A stretch of DNA of 64,000 bases from Chelonoidis abingdonii. Its lineage: Eukaryota > Chordata > Testudines > Testudinidae. Below the pieces are notes generated by a model. It ran no database searches and was not told the DNA's origin. It saw nothing but the letters and a program-made list of their open reading frames with translations. Positions 45,563 through 57,010 of the stretch are shown in pieces. The DNA lies in NCBI RefSeq assembly GCF_003597395.2, contig NC_133773.1, positions 121,750,921-121,814,920 of the forward strand. The letters are read 5' to 3'. The position numbers and the translations under genes were made by a program. Each line of letters begins with the position of its first letter. Position 1 is the first letter of the stretch.

Positions 45563-45690
45563 GAACATCACAATGGCTATGGCCATATTGGGTAAGACCA
45601 ATGGTCCATCCAGCCCAGCATCCTTTCTTCCAAAGTGGCCAATGCCAGGTGCCCCAGAGGGAATGGACAGAACAGGCAATCATGAAGCTG
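45563..45690 (-). repeat. CR1 3'-end fragment
   Basis: 'gggtaagaccaatggtccat' followed by 'gccaatgccaggtgccccag' is the reverse-strand form of a CR1 3' region common in turtles. The counterpart fragment lies at 18690-18800. No reverse transcriptase part remains. Confidence 0.65.
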
Positions 45691-45768
45691 GAACAGGGAA
45701 CTGTTGGAGCCTTTCCCTGTGTCCGATGCCTTTCTCAGGCAGGGAAAGATTCAGGCAGTGGGATTCTA

Positions 45769-46114
45769 CCGGGGTGGAAGTAACTTAAGGAGTATGGAGG
45801 GTGGCTGGGGTCCTGAGCAAGGCAAGGGGGGGTGCTTAATTGGAAGGGGTGGAGTCTTGGGTGGAAGGGGCAGGGCTGGGACCAGACTCCCCCAGCCAGC
45901 CCTTCAGCATGGCCCAGCGGAGATTTAAAGGGCGAAGCTGCTACTGCCAGTGCCGCAGGTCCTTTAAATCACTGCTGGAGCCCCGTGGTTGTGGCGGCCA
46001 GGAGCCCTGGGCCCTTCTAATTTGCCGGGCACTGGAGAAGCTGCCCCCTGCCAGTATGGTTGGCTGTGTACTGGCTCTTACCGGTACGCTGTACCATCTT
46101 ACTTTTACCTCTGG
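45769..46114. mobile_element. hAT-like MITE (346 bp)
   Basis: The ends CCGGGGTGGAAGTAACTT and TTACTTTTACCTCTGG are imperfect inverted repeats. attcta directly flanks both sides (45763-45768 and 46115-46120). The ends are not the usual CAG...CTG and only six flanking bases match, so the superfamily is less certain than for the other copies. Confidence 0.55.
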
Positions 46115-46489
46115 ATTCTACACTGTTAAAAATAGCAATGTAGTTGTGAGAGGTGCTGCTTGGGGTGTACAGAGCTGTATAGGGTACATACCCTAAGGTT
46201 CTAGCATGTTTTTACCCACCTCACAGTCTATGCTGCTACATATACCAGTGCTAAGTGGATGTGTAGTGTATGTACTCTACAGGCTACCATAAATATAGAC
46301 ATAGCCAAATATGGTGATATTGTATCTAGGTAGAGTATGCTCTTTTTTTCTGGTGCTGCTGTACCTCATTTAGGTTTTAGGAAAGACATTCAAGCTAAGC
46401 AATATATCTGGTTGGAGCTAGACTAGGCATTGGTTAGGATAGTGGCCACTTAAGACTAGTTTGATCACTTAGACTACTAACTTATACAG

Positions 46490-46635
46490 ACTCATCTATC
46501 TTTACTTTTCTCTCTCCAATCCTTGTCTGTCTGTTTTAGTTTATCCTAAATTTGGGCTGGGACCTCTCTGAGGCAGAGACTCTTTGTTCTCCTGACACCT
46601 GATTGGGACTGCTGTGATATAAATGTACCACCCTG
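46490..46635 (+). repeat. L3/CR1-type LINE 3' end
   Basis: It contains 'gggacctctctgaggcagag' followed by 'gggactgctgtgatataaat'. This order matches the 3' end of L3-type LINEs. It is diverged and non-coding. Confidence 0.5.
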
Positions 46636-46965
46636 ACAAAGTATGGGATAAAGAGCCACACTGTGTAAGTGTGGGTTACCTAAATAACAGTACAGTGACA
46701 AAAGTTAGTGGGGTAGTCAGAACATTTGTATTTGGAAGCTGGTCAGTCTCTCCCCTTTATTTTGTTCTGAAATACAAGAACAAGGGACAGTCAAGTAAAG
46801 TCATGGCCCAGTCTAGAAAGATATGAGAAACAGCTGCCAACACGTTAGGAATGAGTGTCCTCTGCCCCACATATAGCATTGCATAATTGGTTAGTGTTAA
46901 GTACAATCCCGTGGCTGTGAATTTGACTGCAGAATACACCTCAGATGCACAATTGTCATCTAGAG

Positions 46966-47558
46966 CAGGGGTGGGCAAACTACGGCCTGCGGGCCACATC
47001 TGGCCCTCCAGACATTTTAATCTGGCCCTTAAGCTCCCCCTGGGAAGCGGGGTCTGGGGCTTGCCCCATTCTTCGCAGCTCCTGGAAGCAGTGTCATGTC
47101 TCCCCTCTGGCTCCTATGTGTAGGGGCAGCCAGGGGGCTCTACATGCTGCCCCTGCCCAAGTGCTACCCCTGCAACTCCCATTGGCCAGGAACCACAGCC
47201 AATGGAAGCTGTGGGGGTGGCACCTGCAGACAGGACAGTGTGCAGAGCTGCCTGTCTGCACCTCTGTGTAGGAGCCAGAGTGGGGACATGCTGCTGTTTC
47301 TGGAGCTGCTTGAGGTAAGCGCTGCCTGGAGCCTGCACCCCTCACCCTCATCCATGCCCCAACCCCCAGCCCTGATCCCTTTCCCGCCCTCCAAACACCT
47401 TGCTCCTAGCCCAGAGCACCCTCCTTCACCCTGAACTCCTCATTTCTGGCCTCACCCCCCTCCCACACCCCAACCCCCAATTTTGTGAGCATTCATGGCC
47501 CACCATACAATTTCTATACCCAGATGTGGCCCTGAGGCCAAACAGTTTGCCCACCCTG
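46966..47558. mobile_element. Non-autonomous hAT element (593 bp)
   Basis: The ends are CAGGGGTGGGCAAACT and AGTTTGCCCACCCTG-like (AGTTTGCCCACCCTG). The flanks are atctagag (46958-46965) and gtctagag (47559-47566), 7 of 8 identical. The interior shares blocks with 17644-18343 (tgtcccctctggctcc-like text). Only 19 bp separate it from the Gypsy element. Confidence 0.87.
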
Positions 47559-47577
47559 GTCTAGAGTCTATACTTTT

Positions 47578-49119
47578 TGTTATATCCTTGGGGGCAGCCG
47601 GTTTAGGAAGAAATCACTTGAGGCCAGACAGCATACAGCTAACAAAACTACCATTTATTTATACACACAGAGCTCACCTAACCGGCTGAAGCGGGCTAGG
47701 CTATCCCCTAATAATCTAACACAGTTGCCATGAGAACAAAAACCATGACAGCCAAATACACAACATATTCCCCCCCTCCCCCCCATAAGAACATCCCCTA
47801 AATAAAACGCACACTAGACTAGAGAAGGAGTGTAGACTGCCTCCATTCCCGGCTAAACCCTGGGGATTATTTTGCCCCATAACCGTGGGTTTGCCCTAGC
47901 TAAAGATCCAGCTGATGAGGAGGCCTTCTGTCTCTAGGTGGATTACGGCGAACTCCTGGTGTTGTTGCATCCGAAAGTACCACGGGCTCAGGGTCCGCAG
48001 CACGAACAGGTGAGGAGGTGGTATCAGGTCGTGCTGGGCAAAGGGATATCTCAGCTGCCGGCAGTAATGGAGGAGAACAGTCAGAAACAGGTGATTCGGT
48101 GTCTCACCAGAAGAGGTGAAGTCAGACCACTCAACTGCAGATGTGTCCTGAGGACTGGCATGACCTGGCAACAGCTGATCTACATGTCGCCGCCAGGTTA
48201 AATTCTCTGCAGTCTGGCTGTGTAGGAAACAGGTCCCGTTTGAGTGATGATCGTGGCAGGGACTATTTTAGTCTCTTGGAAGTAATCATTCCGAGCCAAA
48301 ACTGGCTGTCCCAGGCTAAAGATTCGCATCTCTTGCTCTGGGTGCCCATCTGATGCCTTGAATATTGCTGCTGATGTTTGCACATTTGTCCGGGGTTCAG
48401 AAAGGTTTCAGCAGATCAAGTAAAGTGCGCAGCTGTCTTCCCATCATTAGAACATCTCTTTTAAATCACAGTGTTTCTGCTACTTTTAAAAATTGCTACA
48501 AATTGTACCAACTGTTTCATTTTCTTTTGGTCTCTTCTGTGGAACTATATCTTCAAAATTACCAGTGGTTTTGGGGAAAAATGGGACCTCCAGGATTTCA
48601 CAAACGTCACTGTAACAGATTTAGGTCTCAGCTTAAAAGGGTGTGTAGTAAGCTGCGTAGCAGGGAGTAGAATTTTAGCCCTACAACCTTAAGAATATTG
48701 GCACCTTCTTCACTCTGTAATGGTCATTTGCAATACCCCAAAAAGCCTCAAAATGCTCAGTATACAATGCCACTGCTCTATATTCTCATCAAAGGTTCCA
48801 GTGGCCTGGTCAGAGTAGCCATGATTTTATTTCACTTTCACAGTCCGTGCAAACAAGCAGGTTTTTTTTGTTTGTTTTAACCTTGACGTCTACTTCCTTC
48901 TGTTACGGAGGCAGCACGAACCCATCTCATCGTGCACTTGTTATAAATTGGGGACAGCTGGTTAGGAAGAATCACTTGAGCCAGACAGCAGACAGCTAAC
49001 AACAAACTACTTTATTTACAACACAGAGCTCCATAACGCGCCGAAGTAGCCTAGGTATCCCCTAATAATCTAACTCAGTTGCCAGGGGAACAAAAACCAT
49101 GACAACCAAATACACAACA
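47578..49119 (-). mobile_element. Ty3/Gypsy LTR retrotransposon, internally deleted, both LTRs present
   Basis: Two short LTRs (47578-47765 and 48939-49119, TGTTAT...ACACAACA on the plus strand) flank about 1.17 kb. Five-base duplications ctttt lie at 47573-47577 and 49120-49124. In minus orientation a purine run (GGGGGGGAGGGGGGGAATA) abuts the left, 3' LTR as a polypurine tract. Just inside, degenerate pol reads 'GQPVLARN', 'TQTGPVSYTARL' and, in another frame, 'TWRRHVDQLLPG', the typical end of a Gypsy integrase. The LTR has AATAAA in this orientation. All of gag, protease, reverse transcriptase and most of integrase is missing. About 550 bp next to the 5' LTR is unassigned. Confidence 0.82.
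48165..48383 (-). pseudogene. Gypsy integrase C-terminal remnant
   Basis: The minus-strand frame ends 'PVSYTARLQRI' and then a stop. A one-base shift continues as 'LTWRRHVDQLLPGHASPQ'. Families of this kind have an uninterrupted 'GPLSYTV...WRRHVDQL' block, so a frameshift has broken it here. It is a dead remnant inside the shortened Gypsy element. Confidence 0.75.
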
Positions 49120-49124
49120 CTTTT

Positions 49125-50678
49125 ATTTAAGAACATTAAAGTTTCTTTCCCAATTGTTCCAAAGATGACTTTCCAAATGTGAACAGCATAAACACATACT
49201 GTATTTTCCTGAGTCTATGGGCAGCCTGAAAAATATTCTAAGAAGTGTGAACTGCCCTTGTTCATTTCAATGAGGTATCAAGTGATGTTATGGTTGTAAA
49301 TTCTCACTGTTATAATTTTAGCAGAAACATCAAGCTGATGTACTTATCTCAAACCAGTTCCCATGCCTTCACTGGTGTTAAAAGCCCCATATATCACACT
49401 GTTGCTGCCTGACAACTTCTTCCTTCATTTATAGACTGTCCATACAAAATCTGAAGCGTACGGAAAACTTGGGGGCAATAAAAAAAAAGTACAGTAAACT
49501 GAATTTATTATCCAATTAAATGCAAGAAATACTGCTCTGATAGCATTCAGTAAAAAGAACCTCCCCTAAAAATTCATCTGAAGCTGCTGCAGCATTTCCA
49601 GACTGCCATGCCAGAGTGCTGCAGCATCCAGTGACTTCAGTGCACAACTTTTAGGTCAAGCTTGCTGTAGAGCTCACATGGTCTTGAGCACAAGTTTCTT
49701 TTGGGCAGCGGTTGCTTTCCTCTGAAAGATCACTGCTTGACTGCTGCAGGAAGCAGCATATATAACTTACAAGACAAATGGCCTTGTGATATATGACAAA
49801 TCCGATGTTCCAAGAACAGTGAGTGGAGCAGATGCATCTTTATTAGCACACTGGTCACTAGTTAAGTGGGTTTTCTTTTAGCATATGATGTTTTGGAAGA
49901 TAGTTGGCCATCCCAATAAATGATCTGATAGTCAGTGCCACCCAGAAGATTCAGGGGGCCTGGAGTAAAGCAATTTCAGGGGCCCCTTCAATTAAAAAAA
50001 ATGCAATACTATAGAATACTATATTCTTGTTCACCCCTCACAAGCACACACACACTTTGCCGTTCTGGCCGCATTATGGGGGTTTTTTTTTTTTGTTTTT
50101 TTCCCCCTGCTTTGCTGCTCTGGCCGCCCCCGCCCCCTCCCTTTTTTTTTGTGTTGTGACATTGTTGCTTTCAAAGATACTGTTGAATTTCGATTTTTGT
50201 CCTTACCAAGACTTAAGAAAAACATTGTAGATTCTGACACAATGCTGATAATATTGTAGTGGGATTGAGGTCGGGGAGTGAATGAGCGGAGAAGGCTCAT
50301 AAAGGGAGATGCATGCAGAAGGGTAGGAAGAAAGTGAACAGGGAGTGGAGGCTCAATGCCTGACACATTAATGTTTCCTGGGGAGGTCACTGGTCTATTT
50401 TTAAAGACTCAGTATGTCCTTTTCATTCTTTGTGCCTGTCACCTTCCCCTGACGCCTTCTGCATGGGTCTTCCTGTTTAGCCCTTCTCTACTTCCTCCCT
50501 CTGGTCCTGATGCTATACTGTTATCATCACTGAAAGCTGCAATTGCTATGATTGTAACAAAAGAAGCTTACAGGATTGAGCTGAGCTGTGGCTGAGCAAC
50601 CTCTGGTGGCAGATGTGACAAGTGATCAAGAAATAAATATTAGACTAAATATTTCCAGTGTGAATTAGGTTCTGTTCT
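49125..50678. other. Intergenic sequence with low-complexity repeat
   Basis: No gene is seen. At about 49936-50140 a repeat-like block carries 'gattcagggggcctgga', 'caatttcaggggccccttc' and a T-run, probably a worn turtle DNA transposon. I could not find its second end. The rest is AT-rich unique-looking sequence. Confidence 0.5.
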
Positions 50679-51168
50679 CAGGGCCGATGCAAGGCTGTTT
50701 TGCACCCTAGGCAAAAATTCCACCTTGCACCCTTCCCCATCCCCGAGCCCCTGCCCTGAGACACCCCTCCTGCCCCAGCTCACCCCTGCTCTGCGCACAA
50801 GCACAAACACCCCGAGCAGCCATCGCTGCTTCACTTCTCCTGCCTCTCAGGCTTGTGGCCCCTAAGCTGATTGGTGCCACAAGCCTGGGAGGCAGGAGAA
50901 GTGAAGCAGCCATGGCATGCTTGGGGAGGAGGCGGGGCAGGGGTGAGCTGGAGCGGGGAGTTCCCTTGCGTGCCGCCCCCTGCCCCTGACTTGCTGCAGG
51001 GGGTGCTCCCCACGCTCCACTGCCCCAGATCCCTCCGGCTAAATGCCGGCGGTGACCGAGGTGGCCGAAGATCCAGCTGCCGTGGTTGCTGCCGAAGAAA
51101 ATGGCACCCCCCAAATCCCAGTGCCCTGGGCGACCGCCTAGGTTGCCTAAGTGGTTGCTCCGGCCCTG
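50679..51168. mobile_element. Non-autonomous hAT element (490 bp) with perfect 8-bp duplication and internal hairpin
   Basis: The ends are CAGGGCCGATGCAAGG and GTTGCTCCGGCCCTG. tctgttct flanks both sides without mismatch (50671-50678 and 51169-51176). Inside, arms of about 35 bp at 50825-50910 (CTTCTCCTGCCTCTCAGGC against GCCTGGGAGGCAGGAGAAG) form a strong hairpin. It belongs with the copy at 22688 by its CAGGGCC end. The perfect duplication makes it one of the youngest insertions here. Confidence 0.87.
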
Positions 51169-51176
51169 TCTGTTCT

Positions 51177-54100
51177 GCCCTTAGAATGCACTAATCCAAC
51201 AGGTTGTTCAGAAGCTTTCTGCAAGTAAACAAGCTTAAGGCAAATCAAGATTTGGAAATGACCCTTGTGAAAGTGAATGTTGGGATTTTCATTACTTCCA
51301 CAGCTATGAAGAAAAGCCCATAACTACAGTAGCACAGATCTTGGTGGGTCAAGATGGAGGTGCATGGGCAAAGCAAAGCTTGCAAGATTACACACTGCCT
51401 GTTTGCATTATGACTGTTACATGAACATTATTATTTGTATTAAGGGAGCACTTAGAGAGCTCAGCTGAGTTTGGAGCCCTATTATGCTAAATACCCACAG
51501 TAAGAAAGTTCCACCTCCAAAAGGCTTAATTTCAACTTAAAATATGTTGAGAATGTGTTCACTGTCTCTTATTTAAAATATTGCAGCTTGTATTCTTTGT
51601 TATAGTGCCACCTAGTGAATTTATTTTATTTGTGCAGATAAGAGTGTCCAATATATATTTGCTGAACTGTTCTGTGTAGTGGCACTTGAATAGCCTGTAC
51701 ACCTGTGTTATTGACTAGTTCTCACAATGTCTTGCTGGGCAGTCTTTTGCCCAACACATAAATGCCATATGTGCATAATGCGTAACACTGTGTAGCCATG
51801 CCTTCTGTTAGTTACTGTCCTAAATCCCAAGTGTTGAGAGATGATAAACAGATTCATGTAGTATTTTGCCCCAGGGGTGTATGAAGTGATTCTTCTACAT
51901 ATCATTTGTATGGGCTAATGGTCTAAATATGGGATACAGAGCCAGGAATCCCAGAGTACTAATCCCCGCTCTGCTAATGACTCCCTCTGTGGCCCATGCC
52001 AGTCACTTAAACTCTCTGCCTTAGTTTCTATTACAGCTGAGCGGGAAACAGTTTTCCTGACCTGTGAATATTTTCCACTCTCAAATCATGACCAGAAGTT
52101 GAAATATTGAAAATATTTGTGATCTGAAAAGCCAATTCCTCTTTTTTTTTTGCTATTGAAATATTTCATCTCAAGAACTTTGAAACATTTCATTTATATT
52201 TCAACCTTTTTTCTTTAGCGTTATTTCAGTCTAAGCTTAAATTTCAAAATAAAGGTTGTTTCAAACAGGAAAACTAGAATTTGTCATTTGGAAAATGACC
52301 AAACAAAATAGTCTTGAACTTGTCAAAACTTCTCAACAATTTTTCAGGTTGGGAAATTTGTCAGACCTAGCACCTGTTTCAGTTTTGATAAATTGATGAA
52401 AAAATTCACTGAAAATTCTTAACTGGTTCTAGTCTCTGTATCTCTGATGTGGGACCTTCACAGTGGAGCTTTGAAGGCTAATATTTTGCATAGTATTATG
52501 AAAATATAAAGTGTCAGGTAAGTGGGAAGTCTTTTTTATTTATTTGTAGTAAAAGGATTTGGCGTCCTTCAAGATGAAAAGTGCTATATAAATGTAATGT
52601 TTGTTCTTAAATAATATCTGCTTTAATTTGAAGCTAAATTTTAAAATTGTTTTTATTTCAGTGAAGAAACACAGTAATAGTTCTTTCTCTTAATGCTATG
52701 ATTCAGTCCACTGATATTCAATAGGTAAACAGAATCCTATTACATACATGCTGTTACAAATGTGAACCATAACTGTGTTAACTATGCCTTAAGGGTAAAA
52801 GAGAGCAAAGGTGACTTTCATATATTATCTCTCCTCTGATTAGGTATTTGTATATGATTTTAATCAATTCAAATATTGAATTGAGAGGAAAAAGCCAAAA
52901 GTGAAATACAAAAATATCTTTGAAAGCTGAGCACTAGAATATTTACAAACCAGTTAAACAGAGGTATTAATTGAACTTCATTTTAAAAAAGTTATCCCAT
53001 CTGCTAGAGCATTACTGAACAAGTTACCAAAAAATGAAGACAAATTGTTACTCCCACCTGTGCCCTTTAGAAAAGCTCTTAGATAAGACCACTTACTCAT
53101 AATATACTGAGTGTGTCCCAGGGAGCATTCCAGTTGGGGGAAAAAAATCATTAAGAGAACCATCTTTGAACAATATAATAAAAAGTTATGTCCTCTAAAA
53201 GGATTATCAGGATCAAGAGTCACATACACCATTGATCCACTGCAGATGAAAAGCAGTAAATGAACCTATAACCCAGTGCTCGAATTGGAAATTTTTTAAC
53301 CACCTGCAATATGAAGTGGGGGTGAAAGCTAGTCAGACCCCCTTAATTTGAACATTGCTAAGGTGGTGAATCTGACAATTCAAAATTTATGATTTTTAGT
53401 GCAAATGGAGAATTTTATACCTCCCAAGAAACAAAGTGAAATATTTCCCTTCTACTCTCTACATATGTATGGCAGAGAATAGATGGAATAATTTACTATC
53501 TTTGTTTTATAAAAGACGGCACTTTGCTCCAAATTCCCATAGTTTTTGTTAAAGAGGCAATGCTCTAACAGTCTTGTTTCCTGGAGAATGTTCTCTGTAT
53601 CTCAAAAATCTAACAGTTATAACCACAGGGCTCTGAAGAGAGCTTATTAGAGAGAGCAGGGTATCAAACTACCTATCAACAGCTATTGTCTAGCAAAGGA
53701 GCAACAATTCAATGACTCACTTGCATGAGACCACACCAGGGGAATTGCTCAACCTTGCCTAGAGACTCAGTAATGCCCACCAGACATACCTGGACTTGTT
53801 GTTCACCAAGCACATGGCACTGAGGGTATAGAACAGAACAGAGTAGGCATTTCTCCTGCCCCTACCTATGCTGCAAGTGACAAAAACACTGAGAAGAAGA
53901 CTCCAACAGAGGAGACTGGTCCAGATTTAAGGGACAAATCCCTTTTTTAAGGACTGCAATATCCAGTGGCATGAGAAACTGCTTATTCTACTTGTTGCCC
54001 AGCCTAATAGGGTTGAGAGTTTCGACTGCATGCTTATGTTTTATTTCTTTTGGTAACTAACTTTGACTTTTTGCCTATCTTCTGTAGTCAATACACTTGT

Positions 54101-54549
54101 TTAACTGTTTATTTTTACCAATGAGTTTGTATGAAGTGTGTGGCAAAACTGCTCAGGGTACAAAGGCTAGTGTATATCCACTTTCCATTGATGAAGTGAT
54201 GAACCAATTAATAAATTGTATATTCCTGAAGTACAGTGCTGAGAGCTGGGGGGGCAGGGTTAGCTCTGATGCCTTTCTCTGTGTGATTCATGAATGGATC
54301 TGGGAGCAGTCATGCAATCTAGCTGGGTATTGGGGCTCCACATGTGGTTGTGCTGAGTGATAACAGCACCTGAAGGGGTTTGCTGCTGGTCAGTCGCAAG
54401 GCATTGTGAGAGACAACCCAGGCTGGAGAGAGTTCAGGGGGCATGGCAGTCCCAGTGTCTCAAGCTGCACCCCGAGGGTCTCGTCACAGTGGTGGTCTAG
54501 AAACTGGCTGTGTAAGTCACCTAACCTTGATGGTATGTGCAGTCACAAT
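51177..54549. other. Intergenic sequence, no gene seen
   Basis: AT-rich sequence with an interrupted MIR-like element (51920-52040 and about 52545-52600). Its middle is replaced by about 500 bp of AT-rich text rich in 'aaatatttc' and 'gaaatattg' motifs. No exon-like frame or RNA gene is recognised. Confidence 0.55.
51920..52040 (+). repeat. MIR-type SINE, 5' part
   Basis: 'ctctgctaatgactccctct' followed by 'agtcacttaaactctctgcc' and 'ttagtttc' is the plus-strand MIR core. A tail-like piece 'aagtgctatataaatgtaat' lies about 540 bp further on, so the copy may have been split by a later insertion. Confidence 0.55.
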
Positions 54550-54559
54550 CTGCTTTACA

Positions 54560-54900
54560 GGGGTTCCACCACTGCACCTTCAGCCTCATAATCTTTCTCT
54601 CTGATCACATTTTGCCCTATCTCTGAATTTCTACATTGGCTTTCCGTGTTCTATATGGTCAAGCTGCTTCTCCTTGCCTTTAGAACTCCCTTTCTGAACC
54701 TAGCTGGTCCTAACACTGCCCAAGTTTGCATCCTTACTTGCCTCTCTTCTGCCTTCATGTCACCTCCATGCTTTTTATCAGGTTGTCCCCTTTGCCTGAA
54801 ATAGCTTCTCCATCTTCACTTTCAAGAAACTATGCAAATGCCACCTTTTCTATGAATTGTTAAGGCTCTGAGAGGGACTCCTTCTCTGTGCATGTTCTTG
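54560..54900. repeat. Ancient L3-like LINE remnant
   Basis: The CT-rich text ('tttctacattggctttccgt', 'caagaaactatgcaaatgcc') resembles the 3' region of L3-type LINEs and the stretch at 10760-11100. Heavily diverged. Confidence 0.35.
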
Positions 54901-54904
54901 TTTG

Positions 54905-55025
54905 TAATATATCAGAGGGGTAGCCATGTTAGTCTGGATCTGTAAAGCAGCAAAGAATCCTGTGGCACCAGATGTTTTGGAACATGAGCTTTCGTGGGTG
55001 AATACCCACTTCGTCAGATGCATGT
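54905..55025 (+). repeat. Reptile interspersed repeat, class not assigned
   Basis: 'gccatgttagtctggatctg' followed by 'agcaaagaatcctgtggcac' and 'tgagctttcgtgggtgaata' is a block I recognise as highly repeated in turtle and crocodilian genomes. I cannot name its class from sequence alone. A second unassigned repeat of similar standing ('aggtgggtgagggaatatct') is at about 40702-40770. Confidence 0.6.
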
Positions 55026-55095
55026 ACATGCATATTATGTGTCTCTCACAATGTACATGCATGTTATGTGTACATGCATATTATCCCCCACCCCC

Positions 55096-55132
55096 ATCTC
55101 GATTTTTCACACTTGCTGTCTGGTCACCCTAC
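55096..55132 (-). repeat. Terminal fragment of the AGGGTGACCAGAC MITE
   Basis: 'gatttttcacacttgctgtc' followed by 'tggtcaccct' is the reverse complement of the left end of the MITE nested at 22877. Only one terminus is present. Confidence 0.7.
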
Positions 55133-55499
55133 ATTTGGGTGTCATTGCTACAACAATGACCATGTTTGTAATGTCCGTCTCCATCAGTGGCTTTAGATTG
55201 AGCCCTTCTGGCCAGGAACCCCTTTACCTATTTGACACTAAACTTGCTTTATACAGCACTGTGTATATTTGTGGAGATACACATTGCTAATAAGGTCAGC
55301 TAGTACGTATCTGTCCTTGCTGTGAAGGTGGGAACTCCCTCGCCTCTTGACATCTGACTCAGTTCATCTCTCCCTATTCTAAACAGAACCAAACCCCAAA
55401 ACATCAAAAATTTATCGTTGCAAAAGGTTTGTTTATTTTTTGTCTGACAGTGCTGCCATCATATTTATTAGACCCCTCAGTTGGCTTGCTTTGTTTGAG

Positions 55500-55622
55500 G
55501 TTTTAAGCATCTGTTTTAAAATTATGTTTCTACTGTGTTTTTAATCAGGTGTTTATTGTGTTGTGTGACTCCTTGAGTGCCTTGGCTGGCGAACGCTTAA
55601 TAAATAAAATTGTCATGTTACA
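55500..55622 (+). repeat. LINE 3'-end fragment (L2/L3-like)
   Basis: 'ccttgagtgccttggctggc' followed by 'gaacgcttaataaataaaat' is the pattern of an L2/L3 tail ending in a short A/T-rich repeat. Confidence 0.45.
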
Positions 55623-56664
55623 GCTATAAAAATATTCTCTCCTTGTGAATGAGGCTTGTAAATTTGAAAGAGCTCAGAAGGATGGGAAGACTAGTCGCTG
55701 GCATAAGGTTAACCTTGCAATTATTTTAAGGAACATAAAATTAATAAATGAAAATGCATCCTTAAATGGATTCTGTTGATTGCAATTGCAGTTAGGACCT
55801 GTTAAGAAGTGTCACCATATCCTGCCAAACTGTAGTCTACTCATGTACCAGTGCCACCTTCTCTTTGCTATGCAGGGAAAGAATTGTTTTAGGCTGTCAG
55901 CTTTTCCTTTTCAATAAGAATTAGTAAGTATAGCAGCTCAACACTATATGCTTTGTAGGAGGTCTCGCCTAAGCATAAGATATGCATGTGATGTTTTGAG
56001 GCCTTGAAGTCTTGAACTCACTTTGCAGATCATAAGCTAGCCTCCTGCAGTGGGACTAGAGTGGAAAGTGGTTTGATATTGATTTTTCCACACCTCCCAC
56101 TCTCCCCTTCCCCCTCTACTACAAAAAAAGCTTGGTCTGCCTGCAAGTAAGATTGGCTGCACTAGGTAGGAAAGAACAAACCTCCATTAGGCAGACTATC
56201 ACAGAGTAATTGGACTTTGCATGGCAAGCTGGGGTTTGGCTACCTGGGACAGATTTTCGAGGCCGTATCGCTACTAGCAATTAGGCTTACCAATATTTCT
56301 TTAAGGAAACTCTTGTTGAGTCCTTGAAGTTAATTGCCAGCAGATACCATAATTCCCCAAAGGGTGGAGATATAAGATCAGCAAGTATAGGAGTGAGGGA
56401 GATGCTGGGCTATTGAGGAGACCCAATCTGTGTCTCCTTATGGGGTGACTGCCGTTCATTTTGAGCCTTAGGTGCTTGACTATTTAAAAAAAAAAAAAAG
56501 TAAACCCTGGCTGAAAGAAACTTCAGTGTTCACTGAGAAATAAGCAGGTTGTGGAGATTGTTTTTTTCCATAGTGCATCTGGTGCTGTAAATTTGATCTA
56601 TCACTCCAACATAATGGATCTAATTCTCCCTTGGTGTCAGTCTTCAAGGCTCAGATTTTCTCAC

Positions 56665-57010
56665 AGATATTTTTAGTAAAAATCACAGAGGGGTCACGGG
56701 CAATAAACAAAAATTCACACAAACCTGTGACCCTTCCATGGCTTTTACTAAAAATATCCCTGACAAAATGGGGAGGAGGAGGAGGGTCCAGTACCCACAG
56801 CGGCAGGGGATGCTGGGGTCTCCCCAATGCCCATGGGCACTGGGAGCTCCAGGGTCCCCCTGCTGCCCCATGGCTAGAAGCTGCTGGTGGCCCACCTCCA
56901 GCAGTAGCTGAGAGCTGCAGGGCTGTCTGCTGACAGCTCTAGCCTTGGGACAGAAAATATCATGGAGGTCTCTGGAAGTCACGGATTCCATGACTTCCAT
57001 AACATAATCG
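56665..57010. repeat. Fold-back repeat with TTTTTAGTAAAA arms
   Basis: An arm beginning 'tatttttagtaaaaatcaca' is answered about 50 bp later by 'tggcttttactaaaaatatc', giving a stem of about 33 bp. A second palindrome (GGAAGTCACGGATTCCATGACTTCC) closes the element at about 56968. Middle part is GC-rich and non-coding. Probably a DNA transposon derivative. Target duplication was not found. Confidence 0.55.

Noticed and set aside
47096..47434. 112-codon plus-strand frame and minus-strand partners
   Set aside because: Inside the hAT copy 46966-47558. Open on both strands and without family features.
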